A stretch of 37,678 nucleotides of DNA from Ophiostoma sp. CBS 140.51 (lineage: Eukaryota; Ascomycota; Sordariomycetes; Ophiostomatales; Ophiostomataceae), in contig JANSLP010000314.1 of NCBI GenBank assembly GCA_029298735.1, forward strand, positions 1-37,678, written 5' to 3'. This document shows positions 18,583 through 29,832 of the stretch, piece by piece. The position numbers and the translations under genes are program-made. Positions within the stretch are counted from its first letter, which is position 1. The number at the start of each line of letters is the position of its first letter. The notes under the pieces are model-generated. The model had not been told where the DNA came from. It made no database searches and saw nothing but the letters and a program-made list of their open reading frames with translations.

Positions 18583-21500
18583 ATGAATAAACTCGCCAAC
18601 CTCAACATGCGTCACTGGTCCGACAGGATAAACCCCAACTTCAGCATGTCCAACCGACCCCCCAACATGCCCGGTCCAGGCATGAACCCGTTGCAGAAGC
18701 TCGCTCATCAGGGTGCTGCCAATGCCTCGGCCACGTCGCTCAACCAGGTCGGCATGGTCATGAACACGCCCATCTTCTACTCCTTCAACGTCCCCTTTGC
18801 TTCCGACTTGGCCGGGCCCGACACCGAGGATATCCTGCACGCTACGAAAGATGCGGTTCTCCGCTGGACGCATCCCGACAGCGCCCCTGATGATGTGCCC
18901 GTTCATGAGCTGCCCGTCCACGCGAACAACCTCGTGGACCTGGACAACCTCTGCAACCGCCTTGCTGTCAAGAACGAGATCGAGGCCAACATCATCACGT
19001 CCGTCCCCAAGAACGCCAAGTCCCAGGTCACGACGGTCTGCCTGGTGGGCGCGCCTGACTCTGTTTACCGTGCCCGCGAGACCATCCTGAACGAAACGCC
19101 TCTTGCTCTTGTTCGTGCCGACCTTGCCGATTTATCCGTCTTTGTCCTTTGTTCTTCTTTTTGTCTCCGTGATTTACCGTACTAACTGTTTTCCCTCCCT
19201 ACCTGCAGCGCTGCACGACCGTCGATATCAATGGTGACATGGTTGCCGACCTTACCGAGGGCACCTTGAAAAAGGCCGTCACCGATACGCTCGACAACAT
19301 CTCCAACTTCTGTGGCGTCGACATCTTCCTCCTCGGTCCAAAGCTGACGCCGATCGTGGACGGGCTTAACGGTGACAATGAGCTCCGTCGTGACCAGCGC
19401 TGGAGAGTTGCCATCTACGGTGACATCCTGTCGTCAGAGCACGCGAAAACCCGTGTCCTGATTCATATTGACAGAATGGTAAGTCGCTGACATGTTTTGC
19501 CTCGTTGGCCATTGGCTTTGGCTTGTCGGTCCTCATCCAACGGGAGCTAATATTTTTCCTCAGCTCGGCCGCGTCTATGACGTACTACGCCTGGACACCA
19601 ACTTCCACCAACCCCTATGTGGCCGCAACAGAAAGAACATCAAGGCCATTGAGTCATCGACCGGCACTGCTATCTACATGCCTCCATCGTTCTCGACTGT
19701 TTTCCGCTACTCCCCGCCGACTGCCCGCCCCCGTGAGCCGAACGAGATTTTCATCACCGGCGAGAGCCAGGACAGCGTGTCGGCTGCAAAGAAGAAGATC
19801 CACGAAGTCCTGGGCCGGACCCGCCTTTTCTTGAAGGACATTGTTGTTCCGGCGGAGAAGATCGACAACATTCTGCTCAGCCGCATGGACAAGGTTCGCA
19901 AGATCACCGAAACGAACGGGGCTAATATCCTCTTCCCCGTGCTGGGCTCGCGACAGAACACGGTTCGGATTCAGGCCACTGAGAACCTCCACACGGAGCG
20001 GACAGCCCGGGAACTGATGGCCCTCGCTGGCCAGTTTTACAGCGGTTTCTGGGCCGTTGCCCAACCCGACACTCGCCAGATCCCCAACCCGGCCGAAATC
20101 CAGTCGATCCTTGGTGAAGTTTGTGCCAATTCAGACGCCGATGTCTCCTTCCAGGGCTGGGCTTTTAGTATCACCGGCTCCGACGACGCTGTCAAGGCTG
20201 CACTAAATGTCCTCTCCATGGTCCAGCTCGCCATCCACCTCCCGTATCAGATCAAGGTCAAGATCGAGCTCGCCAACGAGCACAAGGAATTCGTCAGTGG
20301 CAAGAAAAACGGCAAAATCAACAAGATCATGGGTCAAAGCAACGTCCAGATTCTGTTCGAGAGCTTCGGCGAGTACAACTTCAACATCGATGTGAACGCC
20401 CAGACGTACGAGTCGATGAAGCAGGGACTGTCCCTCGTCGAACAGGAGATGCCGGCATCCATTTCTTTCCACGTTCCGGACCAGTACCACAAGCGCATTA
20501 TTGGCATAGGAGGCCAACACATCCAGCGCATCATGAAAAAACATTCTGTCTTCGTCAAGTTCTCCAACGCTATGGACCGAGGTATGACACAACCGCTCCC
20601 AGTTGTATTTTTGCTCACAGACCTTTACTTTTTACTAACGCATCTTTGAATTAGGCGGTATTGGCCGAGAGGATGATGACATGCGCGTTGACAATGTGAT
20701 TTGCCGCACGCCTGCCCGCAACGCTCAGAACCTTGAACTCGTCAAGTCTGAAATTTTGGAAATGGTTGATCGAGTGGACTCGGAGTTTACGTCCCAAATC
20801 GTCAACGTCGACCGCCTGTACCACCGTCGCTTGATTGCACGCCTGCCGGAGCTGGAGATGCTCGAGAAGAAGTGGAACTGCAAGATCAGCTTCCCCAGCA
20901 CCGAACAGGCCAGCGATGAAGTGACCGTCACCGGCCCTCAGTGGCAGGTTCCCCTTTGCGTGGACGACTTCCTGGGCATGGTTCCTGACAACCACGAGAT
21001 GGTCTTTGTGCGGACTCCCGCCCTGATCAAGTACCTAGAGTCTCCCGAGTACGCCCATGAGCTGGTTCCCACGCTGAAGAAGCACCACGAAGTCGGTGTT
21101 ACCGTGCAGGAGAACACCGAGGAGACCACTGAGGAGGGCGAACCGACTGTTACGATGCTGTGGACTTTCACCCGCAACAACGCCGGCGGTCTCCGTGATG
21201 CCGTGGAGGTCCTTTATGCCCAGCTCGCCACAGCCAATGTCGAAGTCAACATCGTCAAGGGCTCGATTCCCCGACCCAAGTCCGACACTTTCGAGGAGTC
21301 TCTTCAGTACTTCGACTCGAAGCTTCTCCAGCACGCGCCGACCGCTCTCGGCACGGATTCGCCGACCAAGTCTGCCTTTGGTGATGAAGTAGCCCGCGAA
21401 CGCAGCACCATCTTTGACCGACTCCGCAAGCCTGGTAGCATGTCGTCGATTTCTTCGTTCCTTGACCGCCGCAAGAACAGTGCCCAATCGTCTCACTCGC

Positions 21501-21799
21501 TTTTCAAGGGCTCGGCCAACGCTTCCAAGACGTCATTGATCAGCATCGAGTCGACTCGCAGCTTCAACGCCGACCGCAACCCCTGGAACGACAGTGGCGT
21601 CAACCTACCCGACGAAGAGGGCCCACCTTGGCCGACCCGCCCCTTTAGCAACGGCATGGACCATCATAACCTGACGATCCCCCAGGCCGGCGAGATCACA
21701 CCCCGCTACAACCCTCGCCAGTCTGCGGACAGCGGCCGCCCGTCGACGTCGCACTCGACCAATTCTGGATACCCTGGTCATATTGGACCTTTTCGTTGA
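18583..21799 (+). CDS. Multi-KH-domain RNA-binding protein (vigilin/Bicaudal-C-like)
   Basis: Four exons, 18583-19110, 19209-19478, 19564-20581 and 20655-21799, give 986 aa. Introns are 98, 85 and 73 nt; the first and last have perfect TACTAAC branch sites. Intron 1 uses an unusual GTTCGT donor, chosen because it alone joins NETPLAL to RCTTVDI in frame. Several KH-type repeats are visible. The clearest is at about 575-600 (RIIGIGGQHIQRIM, a canonical I-I-G-x-x-G-x-x-I). Others are more degenerate: CGRNRKNIKAIE near 284, KNGKINKIMG near 510, and units around 370 and 640 that have lost GxxG. The C-terminal third is Ser-rich and disordered, with SSISSFLDRRKNS. Such proteins bind single-stranded RNA and control mRNA translation, stability or localisation; the target here is unknown. 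Yeast YLL032C-type KH proteins may be relatives (low certainty). Confidence 0.88.
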
Positions 21800-22617
21800 A
21801 AACGATAGAAGTGCCAACACGCAGTTTTGGTAACTTTTTCGGGCATCGCTCTGCGCGTCTTCTGATTTTGCGTATGCATTGTGCCTTTTGATTTCCCCCC
21901 TTCTTGCTTGTTGATTTCTCGTTTGCTTTTCTCAGTTGCTTTTTGTTGTTGCGTGTTGCTTTTCTCGACTAGAACACTGCGGGAAATGGAAAAGAAAAAA
22001 ACAGTCGAAAAATACCCTCTCCCCCATTGGCTGGATATACCCTGGCGCGCAATACCCAAACTCCTCCGGTCATGGATATGGATCTTGTGATGGACGATGA
22101 TACATTGCTTTTTTGCTTTTCTTGTTTTCATTTCATACTTGTGCGTTGTTGACGTCGTTCAGTTGTAGTAGTTGTGGAAGTGGAAGTGGTGTGATGGTTG
22201 TTTTTGCTGGGTCGGATCTGTCATTTTTGTTTCCATTTTGTTTTCAGTCCATGTCTTTTTTACTTTTACGCTCTTTTCACTTGACGATTTATTTTTTTTT
22301 CAGGCGAAACGAAGCATGCGCATGATATCCCTATTCTATACCAAAAAAGAGAAGGTTAGATTTTTTTGTTCTTTTATGAGAACAGCCAAGACGATGCAGT
22401 TTGCTTTTTTTCTCCATGTAGCGATGGTGACCCTTGGCCTTGGCTGTTGTTTGATTTGCTCTTTTACAGTGCGCGATACACGAAGATAGAAGAACAAGAT
22501 ACAAAAGTTGTCATTTTTATGTATATCATTACAGGACTATATACGACGGTGACAGAACTGCTTCCCAAGCAGAATAACCGGTCCTAATAGACGACCCAGA
22601 TATCAACACGCCCGACT
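21800..22617. other. Convergent intergenic region (KH gene / GST-kappa gene)
   Basis: 3' flanks of two convergent genes. The sequence is T-rich on plus (for example 22113-22300), with no supported coding region. Frames on the plus strand are short and Phe/Leu-rich. It presumably holds both 3' UTRs and polyadenylation sites. Confidence 0.5.
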
Positions 22618-23559
22618 TTACAACTTACCCGCTCTCGCCGTGGGTGCGTCAGAGAGGCTGACGTCCTGGTACGGCAGACCGAGGAACTGGTACATGAAGT
22701 GGAAGCGGTCGCTACCGAAAAAGGGTTCCTCATCACCAGCATCATTGGTCACCCACATCCACGGCGCACCAAAGGCACCACGGTCGAGAGCCTCCTTGGT
22801 GGTAGCCGTCAACTGGTCCTTGGCCGTCTGGGCAGCAGCGCCAGCCAGAATAGCATCCACTTCAGCAGCTGTGAATAGCGGCTTGCTCTGGCTGCCGGCC
22901 TTGAACGAGGCTTTACCGCTGAAGCCGGCGGGAGCAGCCTGGAGCACAGACTTGAGCACCTCGACGTCACGCAGATCAGCATTCTCGGGCGTCCAGAAAC
23001 AGTAAAATAAATAGTGGAAGGCGGCCACATAGGTGTCGGTCGCAAAGTTGCTCTTGATGTAGTGGAGGGCGCGCAGGGGTAGCACGGTTACGGCGCGCTT
23101 CATAAAGTCCGGCGGAGGCTGGGCTTCGGGCACACCGGCACGTGCGCAGGACCGGCGGGCATCGTACATGCCATAGTTGGCCTTTGCGGGCAGGGCAAAG
23201 GGCGGCTTGTTGCCGGAACCCTTGTTAATAGCGCCGAGGAGCACGGGGTGGTAGCTGTGCTGTTAGAAAAGCTCTGCTGTGGCATAACTAATATGAGTAC
23301 GTAGCAAAGACTTACACGACCTCTACTTTGTTGGCAGCATAGACGGGCGCATCTTTGAGCAAAAATAGGAAACCTAGGTAGCTGTACAATGACGCTGTCA
23401 AGGAGTGAGGGTTAGCCAGGGTGTTGATTTAAAGAAATAAGCTCAGTTCCGGACGGAAGAAGCGGGTGTTGCCGCATCGGCAGTGGGAAGGAGCGTTCGA
23501 GAAGCTTTTTTCGTGTGGCACTCACCAACGTCAATGTACACATCGATACGGCCGCCCAT
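22618..23559 (-). CDS. Kappa-class glutathione S-transferase / DsbA-like (2-hydroxychromene-2-carboxylate isomerase family)
   Basis: Three exons, 23559-23526, 23394-23316 and 23254-22618, encode 249 aa, the usual family length. Splicing builds the thioredoxin-fold start IDVYIDVASLYSYLGFLF, then KVEVVYHPVLLGAINKGSGN, a hallmark of fungal GSTK proteins. Later segments include FHYLFYCFWTPENADL and the C-terminal GAFGAPWMWVTND then FFGSDRFHF, matching the conserved G-(V/A)-F-G-(A/V)-P and F-(F/W)-G-x-(D/E)-R motifs of the family. The predicted role is glutathione-dependent conjugation or isomerisation, in mitochondrion, peroxisome or cytosol; no clear targeting signal is visible. The second intron's correct acceptor (CACAG) sits 5 nt after another AG, just past a CTAAC. 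Transcribed leftward; the stop is about 820 bases from the convergent KH gene. Confidence 0.9.
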
Positions 23560-24419
23560 GGTAGCTATTTGTGTGTGGTGTGAAATAAGTGGAAAGTACC
23601 GAGATACAGCAAAATACCGCAAAATGATTGGCAAAACAGCGGTGATGAAAGAATAGGGCGTATGGCGAAATGAGTTTTGATGCTATTTTGAGGACAGTCG
23701 GATGTGTATCTTCTCTGATTACTATCGATGGTTGGGACTGAGATGTCTTATTACTGCTATTTTTATTTTTGTGTGGATGTTGGTCGCCATACAGTGATGT
23801 GGGAGCTACTGTAGCTCTACTGTACAGTAAAGCCGAGGTACAGTACATTTGGGGTAGAGAGGGGAATGTTCACATGGCGGTACTTTTGGAGTCCTGAATG
23901 GGGTATCTTTCAATGACTAAGCGATCAACTATTCGACAGAATCGAGCTGTTGCTATCTATGTTGATTTGTCATCTATGTGCGACTTCGAGTTCAATATCG
24001 TAAATCCTTCTCTTTTGATGGAAAATGCTTCTGAGGCTAGAAACCTCTAATATGCAAGTTCACGGCGGGAAGCTGTTAGGTGTGAATGGACACTTCTAAA
24101 GGCGTCCTTCTTGTACTTGGAGCCCTTGGTGGCTGCCTTCTCGACAAGGCAATGGCCTTTATTTACTACACTGTTGGTCCGCGAGTGTAGTGGCCACTGA
24201 TACAGGCGTGGGAGCCTCAAAGTCGCTCGTAGCACGACACATCCCATAACACGACAACCAGGCGCAGCTTTGTAGGCCGCATCAACTGGGCACGGCCTGC
24301 CTTGACCATGCCTGTGTAGGTAGGTCGTTTTCGCAAGCCGTATCGTTTGCGTGGGAGTGTAGTCAGCAGTGTATAGCAATAGCGTGTGCATGATATCGTG
24401 CTGCTTCCACGCTCTGCCC
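23560..24419. promoter_or_regulatory. Upstream region of the GST-kappa gene / 3' flank of SWC5
   Basis: 860 bases between two leftward genes. It should contain the GSTK promoter and the SWC5 3' UTR. A cluster of inverted repeats lies at 23803-23829. A longer minus frame here (to 24047) overlaps SWC5 in another frame and has no recognisable family features, so it is not called. Confidence 0.5.
23803..23829. promoter_or_regulatory. Adjacent palindromes upstream of the GST-kappa gene
   Basis: Two abutting inverted repeats: GAGCTAC-T-GTAGCTC (23803-23817), then the perfect 12-bp palindrome TACTGTACAGTA (23818-23829). A related GTACAGTAC follows at about 23838. They stand about 245-270 bases upstream of the GSTK ATG. 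The symmetry would suit a dimeric regulator, or a small hairpin; no regulator can be named. Confidence 0.5.
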
Positions 24420-25609
24420 TCACACTTTGCCTGACATGCGTGCACGGCGAGTCTCCTCCTCGCGACGCATCTCCATCCGTGCCAGGAAGGACTGCCGGTC
24501 GACAAATGCGCCCTTGGACTTGCCCGCCAAAGCCAGCTCGTCTTGGATGCCCTCGCGATCCACAAAACCGGCCCAGTCCATGCGGCTCTTCTCGACCGTC
24601 GTGAGCTTCTTGGCCTGGTCCTGGGCGGTCTGTTGCTGTCTCTGGAGGGCGGTGCGCTCACGTGCTTGCAGCCGTGCAGCAAGGCCTAGGTCGAGGTCCG
24701 TACGTGCGCCAACCTGTACGAGCGACGGGTCCAGAATAGGCTCAAAGGCCGAGCGGAAGGCTTTGCGGGGCGGCAGGCGTTTAGGCTGGTCGTCGTCTTC
24801 GCTGTCTTTGGTTTCTTCTTCGCCATCCTTGTTTAGCACAACAATCTCAATGTTGTCGGCACCGACCTGCTCGAGGTACAGTTTGGCCTCGGCCGAGTCG
24901 CGCGCGACAATCTTTTCTTCCGTGTGGACCTGGCCGGCAAAGTTGTATGTGCGCTTGATCTTGATCATCTCGACGTGGGCGGAAGAGGTTCCGTTGGCTT
25001 CTGTATCCTCGCCGTCCTTGGTCTTGTCGTCTCCATCATCTCCTGCCGCTGCAGCAAACATGGCCGCCGATGCGAGAGAAGACAGGTCTGTCTGCTGCTG
25101 CTTGTCGTCGGATCCGTCCTTTCCACCTCCGCCGCCCATCATCTGCATAAAGAGCGCATCGACATCTACCGTCACAGGGCCCTGGACAGCCGCCGCTCGC
25201 CGTTCTGCTTTTCTACAGTTTGTCAGCACCCACTCTCAATAAACTCGTATGGGCGGGGCACCTACTCATTCGCTCGCTGGTTGCGTGTCTTGACAAATCC
25301 GCCTGCGCCGCCATCGCCGTCTTCACTGTCGCGCCGCCGCTTCTTCTTGCCCTTGCCGATGATGGCCTCATCGCCCGAGTTTTCAAACCCAGCATCTTCT
25401 GCTTCGGCGTCGGCTTTTGAGGGCTTAACTGTCCGTTGTTCTGTTGTTGTCGTCTCGCCCGTTTCGGCTGCTCCAGCTTCATCTCCTTCGTCGTCCGAAT
25501 CGGCTGCTGATGCGTTGTCGGGCGCGTTCTCCGGCGCAAAATCCGAGTCTTCAGACGATGCGTAGTTTTCGTCTTCCATGACGGCGTCTTCTTCGGCGGG
25601 AGGAGGCAT
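24420..25609 (-). CDS. SWC5: SWC5, SWR1 chromatin-remodelling complex subunit (BCNT domain)
   Basis: Two exons, 25609-25266 and 25212-24420, joined across a 53-nt intron (GTAGGT donor, CTGAC branch, TGTAG acceptor), give 378 aa. The N-terminal third is very acidic (EDENYASSEDSDFAPE and similar), followed by a basic KGKKKRRR patch. The C-terminal 80 residues or so are the BCNT domain: KLTTVEKSRMDWAGFVD, then GIQDELALAGKSKGAF and DRQSFLARMEMRREEE, ending four residues after RRARM. In yeast Swc5 helps SWR1 exchange H2A for H2A.Z: the acidic region contacts H2A-H2B and the BCNT domain is required for activity. Divergent from the glycosyltransferase gene, with 675 bases between starts. Confidence 0.94.
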
Positions 25610-26284
25610 TGTGTCTTCGTCGGTTCCGCAGGGAGTGGTGTGGTCGTTGTTGTGGGGTTTAAGGTTGACAAAGGTGAATAGGTCGAAGTTTTGTGAACGA
25701 TTTTCGACTTGACCTTGAAGACCCTAAGCTTCAGCGTGTTTGCCCGCGTCCCAGCGCGCCAGACTGTCTCCACGTTTATGATGACTACTGCAGCCTTGCA
25801 CACCTTGCAGCCGCCAAAATGCCGCCAACGTGTCACCAAAAACAGCAATAAGCGGAGCTGCCCCTTCCAGTGCCAAGACCCCTGTATTACGAGCCGTGCC
25901 TTCCCTACAACGCCAACGCACCTTCCAAAACCACACCAAGACAGCTCTTCTCCTTTCTGAATCTCGACGACGCAGCTTCTTCGACGAAGACAAAGAGAGT
26001 CAACCAACGACATTGGCTTCTCCAACGCGATACCCAGTACCATCCGCCTTCCATCGGCATCCAATCGAGCGGCACCGGCCCGAAAGGCCTCTCCTCTTCT
26101 CGCCTAGAGGTACTTACGACCCTCAACGTCCACAAAATGCGACGCTGCCACCCCTCGACATAAAAAAGACGCGATTTCGACTCTTTAGACGAACCCTGGT
26201 CGACTGTAGATACAAACAGAGGATAACGGTCAATTCTTCTTCTCCCTGGGTGTAACTCCCGACGGACTCTGACTCCTCGCCAAC
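25610..26284. promoter_or_regulatory. Divergent SWC5/glycosyltransferase intergenic region
   Basis: 675 bases between two divergent starts, presumably holding both promoters. Overlapping frames on both strands (for example 25830-26255 plus) are Arg/Pro/Ser-rich, match nothing I know, and are treated as chance. No clear TATA box or operator is seen. Confidence 0.5.
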
Positions 26285-28597
26285 ATGGACACAGTACAAG
26301 ACCGCGTGCGCGGGGCGGTGCAGTCGCTCTTCCTCAGCGACGTGGAAATGGGCAAAAAGGACGACGACCATCAACGGCCACGGACCGGCAGCGCTGGCAG
26401 TTCGACGCTACGGACCTCGTCTTTCATCAACTCGGTGCGCGTGCACCCACGCAAGTTCTTGAAGAGACTGGCCATTGGCGTTGTGGCGCTTCTTTGCGTC
26501 TATCTCTTTATCAAGAACCTGCCAAACGACATGCCGGTCCGTGACCATCGACGACCTGTTTATCACGATGGAAACGGCAATGCACCCGTTCGGCCAGGAA
26601 GCCACGCACGACAGAAGCAGCACCAAGTGCCTCCGCCACCGCCGCCGCCGCCGGCACACCCAAAAGCTCAGGCACCGCCCTTTACGGAGCGTCTCGGAAA
26701 CCTCAAGGCCCCCGAAGTCCCTCCAGCCGCTCCGGTAGCTCCCGATGCGGCGCCTCCTCCACCGCCTGCCCAACCACATGCCTCGGCCGTCGTCCCCATG
26801 GCCCCCGGGCCCGGCACATACAACGGCCAGCTGCGCTTCCTTGAGCTCGCCGGTACCCTTCGTGGCATCAGCAGCACGCACGGCGCGTTTCTCATGAACA
26901 AGAACGTGCTGTTTGCTGCCGGCAGTCTGAAGAGTATTGCTACGCTGATGCCGCTGGCCTGTCAGATGGGCACTGAGCTGCGTAGCTACGTGCACTTTGC
27001 TATCATGAGCAAGAGCGAGATCAGCATGGCCGACCTGCAAAAGATCAATGGCATCGACCGCTCGTGCAACATCTTCTTCCACGACGCACGGCCCGAGTAT
27101 GCTTCCATCTCGACCGATGAGCGCATGGAAAACGGCGTCGACGTTGCCATGTCCCACGTCCAGATGTACATGCACCCGCAGGCCATCATTATTGACGGCA
27201 CCAACGACGAGGAGGACTTTCTCAAGTCGGGCATGCGTACGCATGCAAAGACCAGCCAGACGACGCTCATTGAACTGCCCAAGCGCGGTGCTAAGCGTCT
27301 TGCCTGGCTCACCAAGCTTGACAGTGCGTCCCTGTCGAGCTGGAACAAGATCAGCATTGATATTCTAATCCATGCTTACCCGGGCGCTTCGGGCAGCCTA
27401 ATCCGTCTGCTCAAGTCGCTGAGCGATGCTGATTTTGGCGGCGGCTCTGTGCCGCATGTCACCATTGAGCTGCCGCAAAAGATCGATCCGCCAACCGTGC
27501 AGTTCCTTGAGGGTTTCCACTGGCCGCCAGCCGGATTTGCCGATGCGTCGGGCACAAAGCAGTTGTCTTTGCGCCACCGTATCCCGAAGCACGGTATCAG
27601 CGAAGAGGAGAGCTCTGTCCGCTTCCTCGAGTCATTCTGGCCAACGCACCCGCAAGACTCGCACGTACTGGTGTTGTCTCCGCAAACGGAGCTGGCTCCA
27701 GACTTCTTTCACTGTACGTATTGCCATATTTCACGATATCTAGTTCTTTCCTTCTAACACAATGTAGACATCAAGTATGCCCTTCTTGAGTACCGCTACT
27801 CGAATCCGGCCTTGCTCCAGGAGTGGGACAAGCGTCTGTTCGGCATCAGCTTGGACCTGCCGCGCACGACGCTGGACGGCTCGACTCCGTTTGTACCACC
27901 GCCACCCTTGAAGAAGGAGGATGCAAAGGATGCAAAGGCCGAGGAAAAAGATAAGGACGCTGCCACAGACACCTTTTTTCTGTGGCAGGCCCCCAACAGC
28001 AACGCCGTCCTCTTCCTCGGTGAACGCTGGGCTGACTTGCACCAGTTTGTCGCCCAGCTGCTCGACGTCCAGCGCGCCGAAGCCGCCACTGCGGGTGCCA
28101 ACTCGCACACTACGGCGCCCGCCAAGAGCGTCAGTAAGACCTTCCCTGCCTGGCTCGAGCATGCTTTGCAGCTTTGCCAAGCCCGCGGCTTCTGGACTCT
28201 TTACCCGTCCCCGACCACCGCTAGCGCCCTCGCCACCGTCCACGATGAGCTTTATAAGCCGCCCGAGGAGTACGAAGAGGATGTCCTGGCCGAGGCGGCC
28301 GCGGCCGGTAGCAACCCGCGCTGGACCGGCCCTGACGAGGTGCGGCTGGGCGGTAAGACGCTGATTGAAGCGCTGCCCCATGGCAGCAGTGGCAGCGGTA
28401 GTGGAGGCGGTGGTCTTGCGCCCTTCTCGGACCTCCCGCTCCTTTCGTGGGAGGGTAAAGTCTCCACCCTCGAGGAACTCAACGACCAATCCATTGCCTA
28501 TGCAACGAAGTTCCGACGCACAACGGGCGGCTGCAGCGAGGGCATGCTGGCCGTGCTGCTCCCCGAGACGCTGTTCTGTAACGATATTGAGGACTGA
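26285..28597 (+). CDS. Type II membrane protein, putative Golgi glycosyltransferase (fungal GT2-annotated family)
   Basis: Two exons, 26285-27713 and 27768-28597, with a 54-nt intron (GTACGT..GTAG) whose removal restores DFFHYIKYALLEYRYSN; 752 aa. Architecture: a short basic cytosolic tail; one membrane segment at about 62-77 (LAIGVVALLCVYLFIK), the signal-anchor layout of Golgi enzymes; a Pro-rich stem (PPPPPPPPAHPK); then a long luminal domain from about 180. This domain contains FLELAGTLRGIS, NKNVLFAAGSLKS, a possible metal-binding IIIDGTNDEED segment, and VLVLSPQTELAPDFFHY. Relatives in filamentous fungi are commonly annotated as glycosyltransferase 2. I recognise the family but know no proven reaction for it. 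A charged Lys/Asp/Glu-rich insert (about 680-700 bases into the second half, KEDAKDAKAEEKDKDA) looks like a surface loop. Confidence 0.78.
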
Positions 28598-28841
28598 TTA
28601 AGGAATACATAATTGGGTGTTTCTGAAGACGATTTTTTTTATCAGGGCGTGTTTCACTTGGCTTCATTTTTGTATTATTTCCTTTTGTTTATTCACGCAA
28701 TGCTGTAACGGTAGATTCTTGGGCGGGATATAGGGACATAGACTTATTTTGAGTTTTGATTATATTTCATTTCATTTCATTCATTCATATCGCTAAAAGG
28801 GCAAACGTATCCAAGTTGATGTTACAGTACCACGACAGCGC

Positions 28842-29832
28842 TCAACTTTGGTTCTCGCTTATCCGGTTGATGACCAACAGTGTCACACACGAACCGAGAA
28901 TAGCGAGGGCCACGGCACCCATGATCTGTGAAAAAGATGTCAGTATGAGTATCATGTTGGTATGAATAAAAAGAATCATATGCAATACATACAGATTGAG
29001 TCTTCCAGCCGGACTGGACGATAGCCTGCCGACGGCTGTATTTATTGACGGTTTCTAGAGGTGTTAGATGCCTGCAGTAGTACAAAGTTTCTTTCTAGAC
29101 CCGAAGACATACTGATGTAGTTGGCAACGCCCACGAAAAGTGTCAGAACTGAAAGGAGCCAAAATATGATACCTAGTGGTCGTGCCATCCGCAACTCCAA
29201 CGGCGACGGCTGGCTCTTGAGATGGAACGACAGCACAATGGCCACAGCTACCACGGCCATCGTTACAGACAGACGGAGGTATGAAAGGAAGGCTACGACG
29301 GTTAGTACGGAGAAGGATACAAAATAAGCTGATAATATTCACTTACTTCGCTCGTTGGCCAAGCCATCGCGTACCTATCAATACTGTTAGCACATTTGTA
29401 CCCATAAAAGAACAAAGTCATCCAAGACGACAGAGCACCCACATCACTACTTGTGTTTTCAAAAAGTAGGGGGCCAAAAAGAGGCCAGATCCAAAAGGCA
29501 GCCTCGCCCGCATAGCCATACGAGCCTAGCTCGCCGACCTCGACTGGTTTCGTCATTGCCAACAACGGCGCACAGCACATGTCTCCGCATGTCGTCGAGT
29601 CGTAGCCATTGTCCTCGTCTTCAGCTTCGGTACCACCGTAGTCATCCTCGAGTCGCTGTGTCTGCTCATCATCGCTATATCCAGAGCTGTCGTCGTCGTC
29701 GTCATCGCTTCCCCGATCGCGTCGAGCATTTTCTTCAACGTCGGGCCATGCCGCGGCTCTCGCGCCGTTATGGTGGTGGTGCCGGTTGTGCCGACTATGT
29801 CGCGGTGCGACGCGTGGCATTTCGAGAGGCAT
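28842..29832 (-). CDS. DUF202-family integral membrane protein
   Basis: Five exons, 29832-29443, 29374-29347, 29292-29113, 29054-28993 and 28925-28842, give 247 aa; introns are 54-68 nt and the second exon is only 28 nt. The C-terminal part is a DUF202 domain: VRDGLANERTFLSYLRLS, then three membrane segments (VTMAVVAVAIVLSF; PLGIIFWLLSVLTLFVGVANYI; and IMGAVALAILGSCVTLLVI). The ANERTFL(S/A)(Y/W)(L/I)R signature is the family hallmark. The N-terminal 80 residues are hydrophilic and peculiar: a His/Arg-rich block (RHNRHHHH) and an Asp-rich run. DUF202 proteins occur from bacteria (YidH type) to fungi and resemble the membrane part of VTC-complex proteins; their function is not established. Convergent with the glycosyltransferase gene (stops 244 bases apart) and divergent from MATE. 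Confidence 0.88.

Noticed and set aside
24047..24682. 211-codon minus frame extending downstream of SWC5
   Set aside because: Overlaps the SWC5 BCNT coding region in a different frame; no conserved features.
25213..26064. 283-codon minus frame over the start of SWC5
   Set aside because: Out of frame with SWC5 and Thr/Arg/Pro-rich. The SWC5 acidic start at 25609 explains the region.
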